A stretch of 60,104 nt of DNA from positions 1 to 60,104 of the forward strand of contig JANYEQ010000052.1 in NCBI GenBank assembly GCA_025363015.1, written 5' to 3'. The DNA comes from Bacteroidota bacterium. Lineage in GTDB: Bacteria > Bacteroidota > Bacteroidia > B-17B0 > Aurantibacillaceae. A program made the translations under genes and the position numbers. The stretch's first letter is position 1, and each line of letters opens with the position of its first letter. Positions 35,250-44,129 of this stretch are shown here, one piece after another. Below the pieces are notes generated by a model that saw only the letters and a list, made by a program, of their open reading frames with translations, was not told the DNA's origin and ran no database searches.

Positions 35250-35465
35250 AAAAAATTAATGTTTGGTTTAATTATTAGTTTATACTTTTTTTTAAGGGCA
35301 CAAATTTAAGGTTTTATTTTTAATGCTTAATTTTTTTTATTAATAACACTGTGAAGTTAAACCCCATCGAGATGCGTTAAAAGCTCATTTAAACCAATTT
35401 AAGGCTAATATTATCGCTTTAATGTTAATCATTGCCATTTTAACCAAAGGGCAAATGGTTTTAAC
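35250..35465. other. intergenic DNA with a possible decayed frame
   Basis: The ndk promoter lies at its left. On the plus strand an open stretch from about 35345 reads HRDALKAHLNQFKANIIALML without an own start, which looks like a protein fragment. I could not identify its family. Confidence 0.25.
35301..35308 (-). promoter_or_regulatory. candidate -7 box of ndk
   Basis: On the minus strand this reads TAAATTTG, matching TAnnTTTG, with a leader of about 45 nt. Confidence 0.4.
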
Positions 35466-35466
35466 T

Positions 35467-35499
35467 AAAAAAGGCTATCCATTTAAGATAGCCTTTTTT
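35467..35499 (-). terminator. intrinsic terminator of the OmpA-family gene
   Basis: A 13-bp perfect stem (35467-35479 with 35487-35499, 7-nt loop) ends in T runs in both directions, 31 nt after the stop of the gene at 35530. Confidence 0.75.
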
Positions 35500-35529
35500 G
35501 TTATATTTTATAGAGTAAAAACAAATGTT

Positions 35530-37596
35530 TTATTCTTCGTCATCTTCTTCTGTTGGTTTTTTAGTAGGGTTTGTTTTGCTTGGGTCTTTTTTAGGAGCAT
35601 TAGGATCCACATAATCAAAACTTAATATACTAAAGTTTGTACGACGGTTTAAGGCGTGTAAAGCTTCTTTTTCTTGTTTAGTTTTTGCTTTAGCAATTAC
35701 ATCGTCAGTAATTAAAAGCATTGTTTTACCAAAACCTTTAGCACTTAAACGGGCGGGTGCAATTTTCTTTTCGTTTACCAAATAATCAACACAACTTTGA
35801 GCACGACGTTGAGATAATTCTTGATTTTTTTTCGCATCGCCACGGCTATCTGTATGTGCATTTAATTGGCAAATAATATTAGGATTATCAACCAAAGTTT
35901 GGTAAAGGAAGTTTAACGAATCTTTAGATTGAGGTAATAAATCTGCTTTGCCTAATTCATATAATACTTGAGGCATACGAATTTCTCTTTCTACTGGCTT
36001 TAATTCAAAATCGGCAATAAAATCTTTTGATTTATCTAATCCAACGGTAGAAATTACGCGTTTATCTTGTGAGTTAAAATAGCCATCTTTTGTAAATGTA
36101 GCTGATTTTGAGTTTTTACCTGCTTCGGTGGTAATGGTGTAAGTATTTTTTTCTTTTAATTTAAAGGTATAGCTACCATCTTTTGTAGTATTAAATTCGT
36201 TAATAGTACCATCGCTACCTACAATTTTAATTTTAACGTTTTCAACAGTTTCGCCTTTACCAGCACCTGTGCGGCTAGAGCCTGAGCTTAAACCTAAACC
36301 TTTACAGCTAAAGTTTAATGGTGGTAAATTAAAGCTATAAATATCATCACTACCTTTTCCACCTTCGCGGTTACTAGTAAAATAGCCCCGTTGTTTTTTA
36401 CCTTCAAAAATAATTCCAAAATCGTCAAACGAAGAGTTTATAGGCGATTTTAAGTTTTCAACGGCTTTGTTAAATTTACCATCAGCACTTAGTTCAGCCA
36501 TAAAAATATCTAAACCTCCCATACCTGGGTGGTAATTTGAAGAAAAATATAATTTTTTGTTGTCATCTGTAATAGTAGGGTACATTTCATCGCCTTCGGT
36601 ATTTACAGCAGGACCAGCATTTACTGGTTGCCCCCAAGCGTTTGCTTTTACATCAAACGTACACGACCAAATATCTAAACCACCATAACCACCACTTTTA
36701 CGAGATGTGAAGTACAAAACAGTACCTGTAGAGTTTAAACATGGGTGACCAAATTGAACAGTATCATTATTAAATGGTAACTTAGTGGCTTCGCCCCAAG
36801 TACTACCTTGTTTTTTAGCCATATAAACGGCACATTTTGCTTGTTTGTTGCTTTCTTCTGGGCAGCGTGTAAAAAATATTAAATCGCCTTTTTTGCTAAC
36901 CCAAGCAGTAGCTTCGTTTACTGGTGAAGAAATGGCTGGAGGTAAAATAGTAGGGGTTGACCATTTACCATCTTTTGGGTTAAGTTTAGTTTCGTAAATA
37001 TCTGAGTGGTTTGTACCTAAGTTTAATTCTTGTGCACCTAAAGCGCCCTCGCGGCGAGAGGTAAAGGTAATTGTTTGGTATTTTTTATCGCTAAAACTTG
37101 GAGAAAAATCACTTTCTTTAGAGTTGATTAACGACATATTTTCAATTTTGTAGCGCTGTGGAGCATCTTTCCATTGTTGAGAAAGTTCGCACGATTTTAC
37201 GCCTAAATCGGCTTTTTTACCATCGCCACCTTTTGCTTTATAGTTATTATATTCTACAATGGCTTCAGGGTACTTTAATTGATTTTTTAAAACCTCTGCT
37301 AAGTGTAAATATACTGCTGGATCGTCAAAGCTAGCTGTAATCGCTTTTTGGTAATAGGTTTCGGCGGCCTTATAATCGTTAATTTCTTGACTAGCAACAC
37401 CAGACTTGTACATTATTAACGCTTTTTTATCTTTTGGAGCTTGAGCATAAGCTTGCTTGTACATTTGAATAGCCTTATAGTATTGATGAGCTTCAAAAGT
37501 AGCATCGGCTTTTTTTAATAGTTTTTGCGAAAAACCATTGGCACTAATCATAACAACAGCAAGGGCTGTTAAAGTAAGTTTAGTAATTTTTTTCAT
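35530..37596 (-). CDS. TPR-PD40-CarboxypepD_reg-OmpA protein (PorE-like)
   Basis: A signal peptide (1-23, ending NGFSQ) is followed by TPR repeats (about 25-130), PD40 propeller repeats (about 160-415; SPSFSDKKYQTITFTS, GHPCLNSTGTVLYFTS, YPTITDDNKKLYFSSN), a carboxypeptidase regulatory-like domain (about 440-525) and a C-terminal OmpA peptidoglycan-binding domain (about 540-665; LNAHTDSRGDAKKNQELSQR). That order is the one known for PorE, a T9SS component that ties the machinery to peptidoglycan. Unlike PorE, no lipobox is evident, and Bacteroidota carry several such paralogs, so the PorE identity is likely but not certain. The C-terminus is an acidic Thr/Glu/Asp tail. Confidence 0.85.
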   Translation of the reverse strand: MKKITKLTLTALAVVMISANGFSQKLLKKADATFEAHQYYKAIQMYKQAYAQAPKDKKALIMYKSGVASQEINDYKAAETYYQKAITASFDDPAVYLHLAEVLKNQLKYPEAIVEYNNYKAKGGDGKKADLGVKSCELSQQWKDAPQRYKIENMSLINSKESDFSPSFSDKKYQTITFTSRREGALGAQELNLGTNHSDIYETKLNPKDGKWSTPTILPPAISSPVNEATAWVSKKGDLIFFTRCPEESNKQAKCAVYMAKKQGSTWGEATKLPFNNDTVQFGHPCLNSTGTVLYFTSRKSGGYGGLDIWSCTFDVKANAWGQPVNAGPAVNTEGDEMYPTITDDNKKLYFSSNYHPGMGGLDIFMAELSADGKFNKAVENLKSPINSSFDDFGIIFEGKKQRGYFTSNREGGKGSDDIYSFNLPPLNFSCKGLGLSSGSSRTGAGKGETVENVKIKIVGSDGTINEFNTTKDGSYTFKLKEKNTYTITTEAGKNSKSATFTKDGYFNSQDKRVISTVGLDKSKDFIADFELKPVEREIRMPQVLYELGKADLLPQSKDSLNFLYQTLVDNPNIICQLNAHTDSRGDAKKNQELSQRRAQSCVDYLVNEKKIAPARLSAKGFGKTMLLITDDVIAKAKTKQEKEALHALNRRTNFSILSFDYVDPNAPKKDPSKTNPTKKPTEEDDEE

Positions 37597-37756
37597 ATCT
37601 TAAGGTAAGTATTATAAGGCGCTAATATAATAAAATTTATTATAATGACAGAAAAAATAAAAAAAATGTTATTTTACTATTAAATTACAATTTTTATTAA
37701 AATTACAATTATTGGTTTGTTATTATTACCTTTATTTTAATTACTAAAAAAGCCTT

Positions 37757-38473
37757 ATGGCAAACGACAGTTTTGCGTTTAAACAATTTACAATAAAACA
37801 AAATAAATGTGCCATGAAAGTGAGCACAGATGCCGTTTTATTGGGTGCTTGGGTAATACCCAATGGCAGTAATTTTATTTTAGATATTGGCACAGGCACA
37901 GGCGTTATTGCCTTAATGCTAGCACAAAAAAGCAACGCTACAATTTTAGCCATTGATATTGATAAGGATAGTACCGAACAAGCAACACATAACGTGGCAC
38001 AAAGTATATTTAATACAAGAGTAAATGTGGTGCATGCGTCGTTTCAAGAAATTACAAAAACACATACTCAAAAATTTAATTTAATTGTTACTAACCCACC
38101 CTACTTTGTTGACTCGTTAAAAAGTACTGGCGATAATAGAAAATATGCGCGGCACAATGATTTATTACCTTTTGATGAATTAATTGACGGCGTAAAAAAA
38201 TTATTAGAGGATAAAGGTAAATTTTGTTTAATACTACCCAAAAACGAAGCCATTATTTTTAGAGAATTGGCACAGCAAAAGGGTTTATATTTATCAAAAT
38301 TAATGCGGGTGCGCACCAAACCCAACGTTGAAACCGAAAAAAGACATTTAATGCAATTTGAATTTAAAGAAACTGAATTTAGCGAAAGCACTTTAATTAT
38401 TGAATCAGAAAAACACTTTGATTATACCCAGGAGTACAAAACCCTCACTAAAGATTATTACTTAAATTTTTAA
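37757..38473 (+). CDS. trmN6: tRNA1(Val) (adenine(37)-N6)-methyltransferase
   Basis: TrmN6 (YfiC) methylates A37 of tRNA-Val with SAM. The 238 residues start with FAFKQFTIKQNKCAMKVSTD, which is typical of the family. The SAM site is LDIGTGTG (42-49) and the catalytic N6-adenine motif NPPY is at 113-116. The next gene begins 1 nt after its stop, so the two are probably co-transcribed. Confidence 0.95.
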   Translation: MANDSFAFKQFTIKQNKCAMKVSTDAVLLGAWVIPNGSNFILDIGTGTGVIALMLAQKSNATILAIDIDKDSTEQATHNVAQSIFNTRVNVVHASFQEITKTHTQKFNLIVTNPPYFVDSLKSTGDNRKYARHNDLLPFDELIDGVKKLLEDKGKFCLILPKNEAIIFRELAQQKGLYLSKLMRVRTKPNVETEKRHLMQFEFKETEFSESTLIIESEKHFDYTQEYKTLTKDYYLNF

Positions 38474-38474
38474 A

Positions 38475-39065
38475 ATGACATCTAAATTTATAATTACCTT
38501 TTTATGCGTTTTTGCATTTACCTTTTTAAACGCCCAAACCGATGATGTTTACTACGGCACTAACAAAACAGATACCACCAAAATTAAAAAAACAAAAAAT
38601 ACAGATTGGCTTAAAAAATTTACTTACGGTGGTAATTTTTCGGTTTATTTTAATAATGCAACCTATATTAATGTAACCCCTACTATTGGTTACAATGTTT
38701 TTAAAAATCTAAATGTGGGTACAGGTTTTATTTACAATTATTATAGTAAAGATTATGGAGGGCAATATGGACGCGTGACACAAACTATTTATGGTGGCAG
38801 GGTATATGCTCGCTACCTAGTAACACCCACTTTGTTTTTACAAGGCCAATACGATAAACTATTGCAACCTGATTTTTATAACACAACTAACCCAAAGCAA
38901 AAAGTGTGGGTAGACTATATTTTTGTAGGCGGCGGTTACCGCTATGTTTTGGGGAATAAAGCTGCATTAGTAGCTACGCTTTTATATAATTTAACTTACA
39001 ACCCATTACTATCCATATATCCTAGCCCACTTGTGTTTCAACTAAGTTTTGTGGGTGGCTTTTAA
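38475..39065 (+). CDS. outer-membrane beta-barrel-like protein, function unknown
   Basis: A signal peptide (ending FLNAQ) precedes about 175 residues of alternating amphipathic strands (FTYGGNFSVYF, YINVTPTIGYNVF, NVGTGFIYNYY, VYARYLVTPTLFLQG, YIFVGGGYRYVLG), ending in FQLSFVGGF. This is the pattern of a small eight-strand outer-membrane barrel. No specific family was recognised. It follows trmN6 directly, which is probably positional only. Confidence 0.8.
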   Translation: MTSKFIITFLCVFAFTFLNAQTDDVYYGTNKTDTTKIKKTKNTDWLKKFTYGGNFSVYFNNATYINVTPTIGYNVFKNLNVGTGFIYNYYSKDYGGQYGRVTQTIYGGRVYARYLVTPTLFLQGQYDKLLQPDFYNTTNPKQKVWVDYIFVGGGYRYVLGNKAALVATLLYNLTYNPLLSIYPSPLVFQLSFVGGF

Positions 39066-39101
39066 GCAACAATTTTTTAAACGAGTTGATTGCCAGATGG
39101 A

Positions 39102-39126
39102 ATAAAATGTAAAAAAAACATTTTAT
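39102..39126. terminator. weak stem-loop between convergent genes
   Basis: A 9-bp stem (39102-39110 with 39118-39126) closes a 7-nt A-rich loop. It lacks a trailing T run, so its terminator role is doubtful. Confidence 0.3.
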
Positions 39127-39193
39127 GTAATAACAAAATTACAAGAAATTTTTAAACTAAAATTTAGCGTTAATATTTGGGTTTTGATAGGAT

Positions 39194-41245
39194 TTAATTA
39201 ATACTTTTTCCTAAAAAATCAAGCATAATTAATTCTTCTAAAGTATAGCGTTTACCATCTATAAAAGCTACAATCCAAGCATCGGTTTGGCCTTTGGCTA
39301 TTGCTTTTTGGCGTTGTACTTCGGCTTCGTTTATGGTTTTAAATTCTAATTGTGTAAAGCGGGTAATGCCATCAGGGTAATTTACAACTTCGGGTTTACC
39401 AAATTGGTTTAAATGATCGTACTTATAATTATTTGGTTTGCGGTAAGCAGCAATTTGAACCTTAAATATTAATTTACTAGCACAATAATTTCCTACAGTA
39501 CTTAATAATTGTTTATAATTAGCAATATCGTTTAACGATTTACCTTTTAAGAGTGTAAAATCAGGTAATTTAGAATCATTGCAGGGTAAAGATGCTACAG
39601 TTGGTGTACTAATTATTTTATTGGCAGTATCAACTATTGCTAAAGTACCCTGTTTAACACTATACAAATAAAAATCTTTATTTGTTTCCATAAATTTATT
39701 TAAGTTTTCGGTATCTAAATCTTCTTCAATGGGGTCAAATCCTTCGGCTATTACTCTAATACGGTATAAAAAACCAGGGCTAAGAGCCATTAGATATTTA
39801 CCAGTAGTATTGTTGGTATAAAAGGGGCCAATGTTTTCTTTTTGTACAATTTTAAAAACTTCAATTTTTGCTTCAACGGGTTTATCGTTACCATAAACTA
39901 TTCCTTTTAGTAGAGCTACAACAGGTTTTTCGCCTAAAATACCAGGAGTTACTTCATAAATATCTTGCTTACCAATACCCCCCGACCCTGACCTATTGCT
40001 GCTAAAATAGCCTTTACTGCCGTTGGAGTTGATAACATAATAACGGTCGTCTTCGGTGGTGTTTAATGGTAAGCCCATACTTTGTGGTTCCAGCCATTCG
40101 TTATCTTTTTTTATCGAAAACATAATATCATATCCTCCAATACTTTGATGCCCTTTGCTACTTAAAAATAGAGTTATACCATCGGGGTGAATAAAGGGAG
40201 CATCGTCATCATAAGGTGTATTAATTTTTGGCCCCATATTAATAGCAGGGCCCCAATCGTTATTTACTTGCTCGCTAACATAAATATCTCTACCACCTAG
40301 GCCGCCAGGGCGCTCACTAGCAAAGTAAAGGTAACGTCCATCGGCGGATATAGAGCATGAACCTTCCCAATAGTTAGGTGTGTTGATGTTTTCGTTAAGA
40401 GCTTGTGGTTTACTAAATTCGGGTCCATTAAGTTTACTCACATAAATATCGCCCTCGTTTTTATTGGTACTAAAAAAAGTAAATATAGTTTGACCATCGG
40501 GCGAAATAGAAATAGCGGCATCATTACCTTTTGTATTAATAGAGGTAATACTTTTTGGGGCAGACCATGATGAATCGGTCTTACGAACAGATATGTAAAC
40601 ATCTTCTAAATATTCTCCATTGGCTACATCTGGCTCTAGATTTGTATTTAATTTACCACCCACACTATTTTTTCCGCGATAAGTGTATATCATAACCGAT
40701 TCATCGGTAGTAATAGCAGGTACATACTCATCTTCTTCCGTATTAATGGACGTGCCAATATTTTTGATATTAGCTATTACTTTATTGTTAACAAGCATAA
40801 TGCCATTATCACAGTTTTTAAGTACAAGGATGGCATCCTCTAACAAAATTTGATCTTCTTTGCTTGGTTTGTTACCAACACGGGCAATAAAAGCACTTAG
40901 TAAGGGTTTAGCTTCAGTAAATTTGTAATTAATGTGGTAGGCTTTTCCTAAATAATAATCGGCATCAATTATTTTTGAATTTTTAAGAGATTGGAAAATT
41001 TCAATGGCTCTATCTTTACGTTCGGGGTATCGTAGGCAACAAATACCTAATTTTACTTTATAATCTTCTTGTTTAGGGTATTTGGCATTAAGATTATCAA
41101 ATAATTTATAGGCGGCTTCGTAATTACCATCGTTTAACGCATTGTATGCTTTTTCTTCTAATTCTGATTGAGATTGGGCAAAAGCACTATTGTTTGTAAT
41201 GAATACAAACGTTAAAATGCTTAAGAAAAATATAAGTTTTTTCAT
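39194..41245 (-). CDS. TPR-PD40-SPOR envelope protein
   Basis: I start at the Met at 41245, which gives a clean signal peptide (ending SAFAQ); the frame opens four codons earlier at 41257. The order is TPR repeats (about 25-140), PD40 propeller (about 180-440; YVPAITTDESVMIYTY, GSCSISADGRYLYFAS, DDAPFIHPDGITLFLSS), a regulatory-like beta domain (about 455-540), and a C-terminal SPOR-type domain from about 605 (FKVQIAAYRKPNN ... RFTQLEF ... DAWIVAFIDGKRYTL). It parallels the OmpA protein at 35530 but binds peptidoglycan through SPOR instead of OmpA. Likely part of envelope or T9SS-related assemblies. Confidence 0.88.
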   Translation of the reverse strand: MKKLIFFLSILTFVFITNNSAFAQSQSELEEKAYNALNDGNYEAAYKLFDNLNAKYPKQEDYKVKLGICCLRYPERKDRAIEIFQSLKNSKIIDADYYLGKAYHINYKFTEAKPLLSAFIARVGNKPSKEDQILLEDAILVLKNCDNGIMLVNNKVIANIKNIGTSINTEEDEYVPAITTDESVMIYTYRGKNSVGGKLNTNLEPDVANGEYLEDVYISVRKTDSSWSAPKSITSINTKGNDAAISISPDGQTIFTFFSTNKNEGDIYVSKLNGPEFSKPQALNENINTPNYWEGSCSISADGRYLYFASERPGGLGGRDIYVSEQVNNDWGPAINMGPKINTPYDDDAPFIHPDGITLFLSSKGHQSIGGYDIMFSIKKDNEWLEPQSMGLPLNTTEDDRYYVINSNGSKGYFSSNRSGSGGIGKQDIYEVTPGILGEKPVVALLKGIVYGNDKPVEAKIEVFKIVQKENIGPFYTNNTTGKYLMALSPGFLYRIRVIAEGFDPIEEDLDTENLNKFMETNKDFYLYSVKQGTLAIVDTANKIISTPTVASLPCNDSKLPDFTLLKGKSLNDIANYKQLLSTVGNYCASKLIFKVQIAAYRKPNNYKYDHLNQFGKPEVVNYPDGITRFTQLEFKTINEAEVQRQKAIAKGQTDAWIVAFIDGKRYTLEELIMLDFLGKSIN

Positions 41246-41314
41246 AGTATAAAACACTAATAATTAGTACTTTAAATATTATACTATTTTTTAGAGATTT
41301 AAAAACGCTAAGCA

Positions 41315-41322
41315 CAAACTTA
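41315..41322 (-). promoter_or_regulatory. candidate -7 box of the TPR-PD40-SPOR gene
   Basis: On the minus strand this reads TAAGTTTG, matching TAnnTTTG, about 60 nt upstream of the start at 41245. Confidence 0.4.
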
Positions 41323-41430
41323 TTAAGATTAGGTTTTTAATAACTACAATAACGACAATTTGGTGTATAAAAGCATTTTATATTGTGTGAAACGGTTAAA
41401 ATCTAACTAAACAATAAACGTTAAACACAT

Positions 41431-42246
41431 TTAAACAACTTTAAATACCGTTTTATTTACTTGTAAAAAACTAAGTGTGGCGCCAATTACAGCAATGGCT
41501 GGCCCAAATAGAAGGCCTATTACATCGCCAATAAAAAAAGGTAATGCCATACACACACTATATACAAAACCAATACCACAGGCATAACCACGGTTTTGTT
41601 TTATAAACTTTATGCTTTGACTAATGCCAAATTTATAACGCTCACAATTATAATCTATTAAAGCAAAGCCAATATAGTACCAACCCAATACAAATAAAAA
41701 TGGCGTGGTAATAAAAAATAAAGGTGGGAAAAATAAGTTTAATATAAAGCATAGAAAAATAAAAAGGTATTCTAAAATCATATTTCGTAAGCTAATGGCA
41801 ATGCCTCTAAAAATATCTTTTACTAATTGTTTAAAATTTAAAACAAAGTGTATACCTGTTAGTTTTTGGTCGGCTTTTTCTGATAAAAGCGCAAATACTG
41901 GCGATAACACCATTAACAAAACATACTTAACAAAGGTGCCACCAATAAACCAAAAAATAAGTTTTAAAATCCAGCCAATAAGTAAAGCCATTTTACCAAC
42001 AAGTAAGGGGCGAGCAAACGATAGCCAATGTCCCGTTTGGGGAATAGCTTCAGCATTTATAAAAGCACTTAGCCAATTTGATACGTAAGATGCCAACGAC
42101 ATAAAACCATATATACTAGCAAGCCATAATACTACCCAAACAATAAGTGGGTAAAACATATATGGCCACAACCCTTTTTCAAATAAAATGCTAAAAGCTT
42201 GAAAACAGTTAGCAATGGCTTTAAAAAAATTAGAAAAAAATTTCAT
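41431..42246 (-). CDS. EI24-domain membrane protein (CysZ-like)
   Basis: The start at 42246 (MKFFSNFFKAIANC) fits the family better than the frame opening at 42276. About 270 residues contain four to six hydrophobic segments in the EI24/CysZ arrangement, including the amphipathic N-terminal helix before FEKGLWPYMFYPLIV and the VLLMVLSPVFALLSEKAD segment. CysZ proteins of other phyla import sulphate; Bacteroidota members are uncharacterised. It is the last gene of a run of sugar genes, with 42 nt to the upstream stop. Confidence 0.85.
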   Translation of the reverse strand: MKFFSNFFKAIANCFQAFSILFEKGLWPYMFYPLIVWVVLWLASIYGFMSLASYVSNWLSAFINAEAIPQTGHWLSFARPLLVGKMALLIGWILKLIFWFIGGTFVKYVLLMVLSPVFALLSEKADQKLTGIHFVLNFKQLVKDIFRGIAISLRNMILEYLFIFLCFILNLFFPPLFFITTPFLFVLGWYYIGFALIDYNCERYKFGISQSIKFIKQNRGYACGIGFVYSVCMALPFFIGDVIGLLFGPAIAVIGATLSFLQVNKTVFKVV

Positions 42247-42288
42247 ATAAATATTGCATAATATCCTTAAACCCAAATAAGTGTTTTA

Positions 42289-42879
42289 TTAACACATAAT
42301 TTTTTTTAAGGTTTTAAAAATAATTTTTATATCAACAAACACATTATTATTTGAAATGTATTTTTTATTCAACTCTAATTTTGCTGGCATTATTTGGTGA
42401 ATGTATGTGTATTCTGGTTGAGTGGATTTAGCTAATAATTCGTTTTCGCTAAAATATTCTAAGGAAGCAAAATCGGTAATGCCTGGTTTTACTACTAATA
42501 CTTTTTTTTGTTCTTCGTTATATAAGTCCACATATTTCCTCACTTCGGGGCGTGGGCCCACTAAACTCATGGTGCCAAAAAAAACATTTAACAGTTGTGG
42601 TAATTCGTCTAATTTATAGTTGCGCAAATAATAGCCAACTTTAGTAATCCTTGGGTCTCGCCCCCCAACGGTTAATAAGCCTTTTTTATCGGCGCCATTT
42701 TTCATAGTTCTAAATTTAAACAAACCAAAATCTTTATTATTTTTCCCTACTCGTTTTTGAATAAAAAAAACAGGTAAACCACTTGTGATAACAATTGCAA
42801 TTGATATTAAAATTAAAAGTGGTGTTAATATAATTAAACCTAAAAAAGAGCAAATAATATCAAACGCACGTTTTAACAT
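42289..42879 (-). CDS. monotopic phosphoglycosyl transferase (PglC-like sugar transferase)
   Basis: The 196-residue enzyme has one N-terminal re-entrant helix and the bacterial sugar transferase core: RVGKNNKDFGLFKFRTM, KVGYYLRNYKLDELPQLLNV (catalytic Asp-Glu pair), and MSLVGPRPE. It transfers a sugar 1-phosphate to undecaprenyl phosphate, the first membrane step in glycan assembly. It overlaps the DegT aminotransferase gene by 7 nt, so the nucleotide sugar made by that aminotransferase is a plausible substrate, as in the PglE/PglC pair. Confidence 0.94.
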   Translation of the reverse strand: MLKRAFDIICSFLGLIILTPLLILISIAIVITSGLPVFFIQKRVGKNNKDFGLFKFRTMKNGADKKGLLTVGGRDPRITKVGYYLRNYKLDELPQLLNVFFGTMSLVGPRPEVRKYVDLYNEEQKKVLVVKPGITDFASLEYFSENELLAKSTQPEYTYIHQIMPAKLELNKKYISNNNVFVDIKIIFKTLKKIMC

Positions 42880-44078
42880 ACTTTGTTTACAGCGTTAATT
42901 ACAGCATTTACAACAGTTTTAATTTGCTCATCTGCTAAATCGTAAAAAATTGGTAAGCTAATTTCTCTGCTAAAATTATCGCAAGTTATTTTGTAGTTCA
43001 TTACATCGTAACCTAAGCTTTTATAAAAACTTGTGGCTGGCACTGGAATAAAATGAACATTTACACTTACATCTGCATCAAAAATATGTTGCATAATAAC
43101 ATCTCGTTGCTGTTCTGTAATATTTTTTATTCTTAGTGGATATAGGTGGTAACAGCTTATTTTAGTTTGAGTTTCAAAAATTGGTAATTCAAAACGTGCA
43201 TCATTTTTTAATAAATTAGTATAGGTATTAACAATATGTTTGCGTTTAATTAAGGTATCGTTATCGTAACGTTCAATTTCAATTAAGCCTATGGAGGCCG
43301 TTAAATCTGTCATGTTACATTTATAACCAGCTTCTACAATATCGTATTTCCAGTTTCCTTTTTGTGTTTTAGCAAGGGCATCTTTATTTTGCCCGTGTAA
43401 TGTTTTTATGCAAAGTTGTTTATAAATCTGTTCATTATCAAAAGGCTCGGGTAAATTTAAAGCAACAGCTCCACCTTCTGCAGTAGTTAAGTTTTTTACA
43501 GCGTGAAAGGAGAACACACTTACATCCGTTAAACTACCCGTTTTTTTACCGTTATCACTTGCCCCAAAAGAGTGGGCGGCATCGCTTAAAATTAAAATTC
43601 TGCCTAATGTTTTTTGAATATCATTGATGGCATTAAATTTATTTTTATATTTTACCGCTAAGGCATTTATTTCTCTATAATCACAAGGTAATCCTCCAAA
43701 ATCAACAGGCATTATTACTTTTGTTTTGGAGGTAATTGCTTTTTCAATTTCGGTAACTGAAATATTAAAATCGTTTGCATTTACATCTACAAAAACTGGT
43801 ATAGCACCGCAATGTATAATAACATTGGCGGTTGCGCTATATGTGTAAGCGGGCAAAATTACTTCATCGCCCTGCCCTACTCCAAACCAACGCAACATAA
43901 TTTCTAGCCCTGCCGTAGCAGAATTTAAACACAAAGTATTTTTATTACCACAATACTCCGTAATTTTTTTTTCGAATAATTTAGTGCGAGGTCCGGTAGT
44001 TATCCAACCACTTTTAAGGGCAGCTACAACTTCGTTACAAATTTTATCATCTATACGTGGTGGAGAAAAAGGAATCAT
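42873..44078 (-). CDS. DegT/DnrJ/EryC1-family PLP sugar aminotransferase
   Basis: The 401-residue enzyme has the family N-terminus IPFSPPRIDDK, the substrate segment KSGWITTGPRTKLFE, ILSDAAHSFGA, and the PLP-binding Lys in SFHAVKNLTTAEGGAV. It aminates a nucleotide-linked keto-sugar. The direct downstream gene is the phosphoglycosyl transferase, so the amino sugar probably enters a lipid-linked glycan. kdsB and queA lie just upstream on the same strand. Confidence 0.95.
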   Translation of the reverse strand: MIPFSPPRIDDKICNEVVAALKSGWITTGPRTKLFEKKITEYCGNKNTLCLNSATAGLEIMLRWFGVGQGDEVILPAYTYSATANVIIHCGAIPVFVDVNANDFNISVTEIEKAITSKTKVIMPVDFGGLPCDYREINALAVKYKNKFNAINDIQKTLGRILILSDAAHSFGASDNGKKTGSLTDVSVFSFHAVKNLTTAEGGAVALNLPEPFDNEQIYKQLCIKTLHGQNKDALAKTQKGNWKYDIVEAGYKCNMTDLTASIGLIEIERYDNDTLIKRKHIVNTYTNLLKNDARFELPIFETQTKISCYHLYPLRIKNITEQQRDVIMQHIFDADVSVNVHFIPVPATSFYKSLGYDVMNYKITCDNFSREISLPIFYDLADEQIKTVVNAVINAVNKVC

Positions 44079-44129
44079 AGCACTAAATTAAATATTATTT
44101 ATTTGTATAGTTAATTAATATAAAAAAAA

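Noticed and set aside
35422-35625. 67-codon plus-strand frame over the terminator and the end of the OmpA-family gene
   Set aside because: Its second half is antisense to the acidic tail of the OmpA-family protein and the hairpin at 35467-35499; only the part before 35465 looks protein-like, and it lacks a start.
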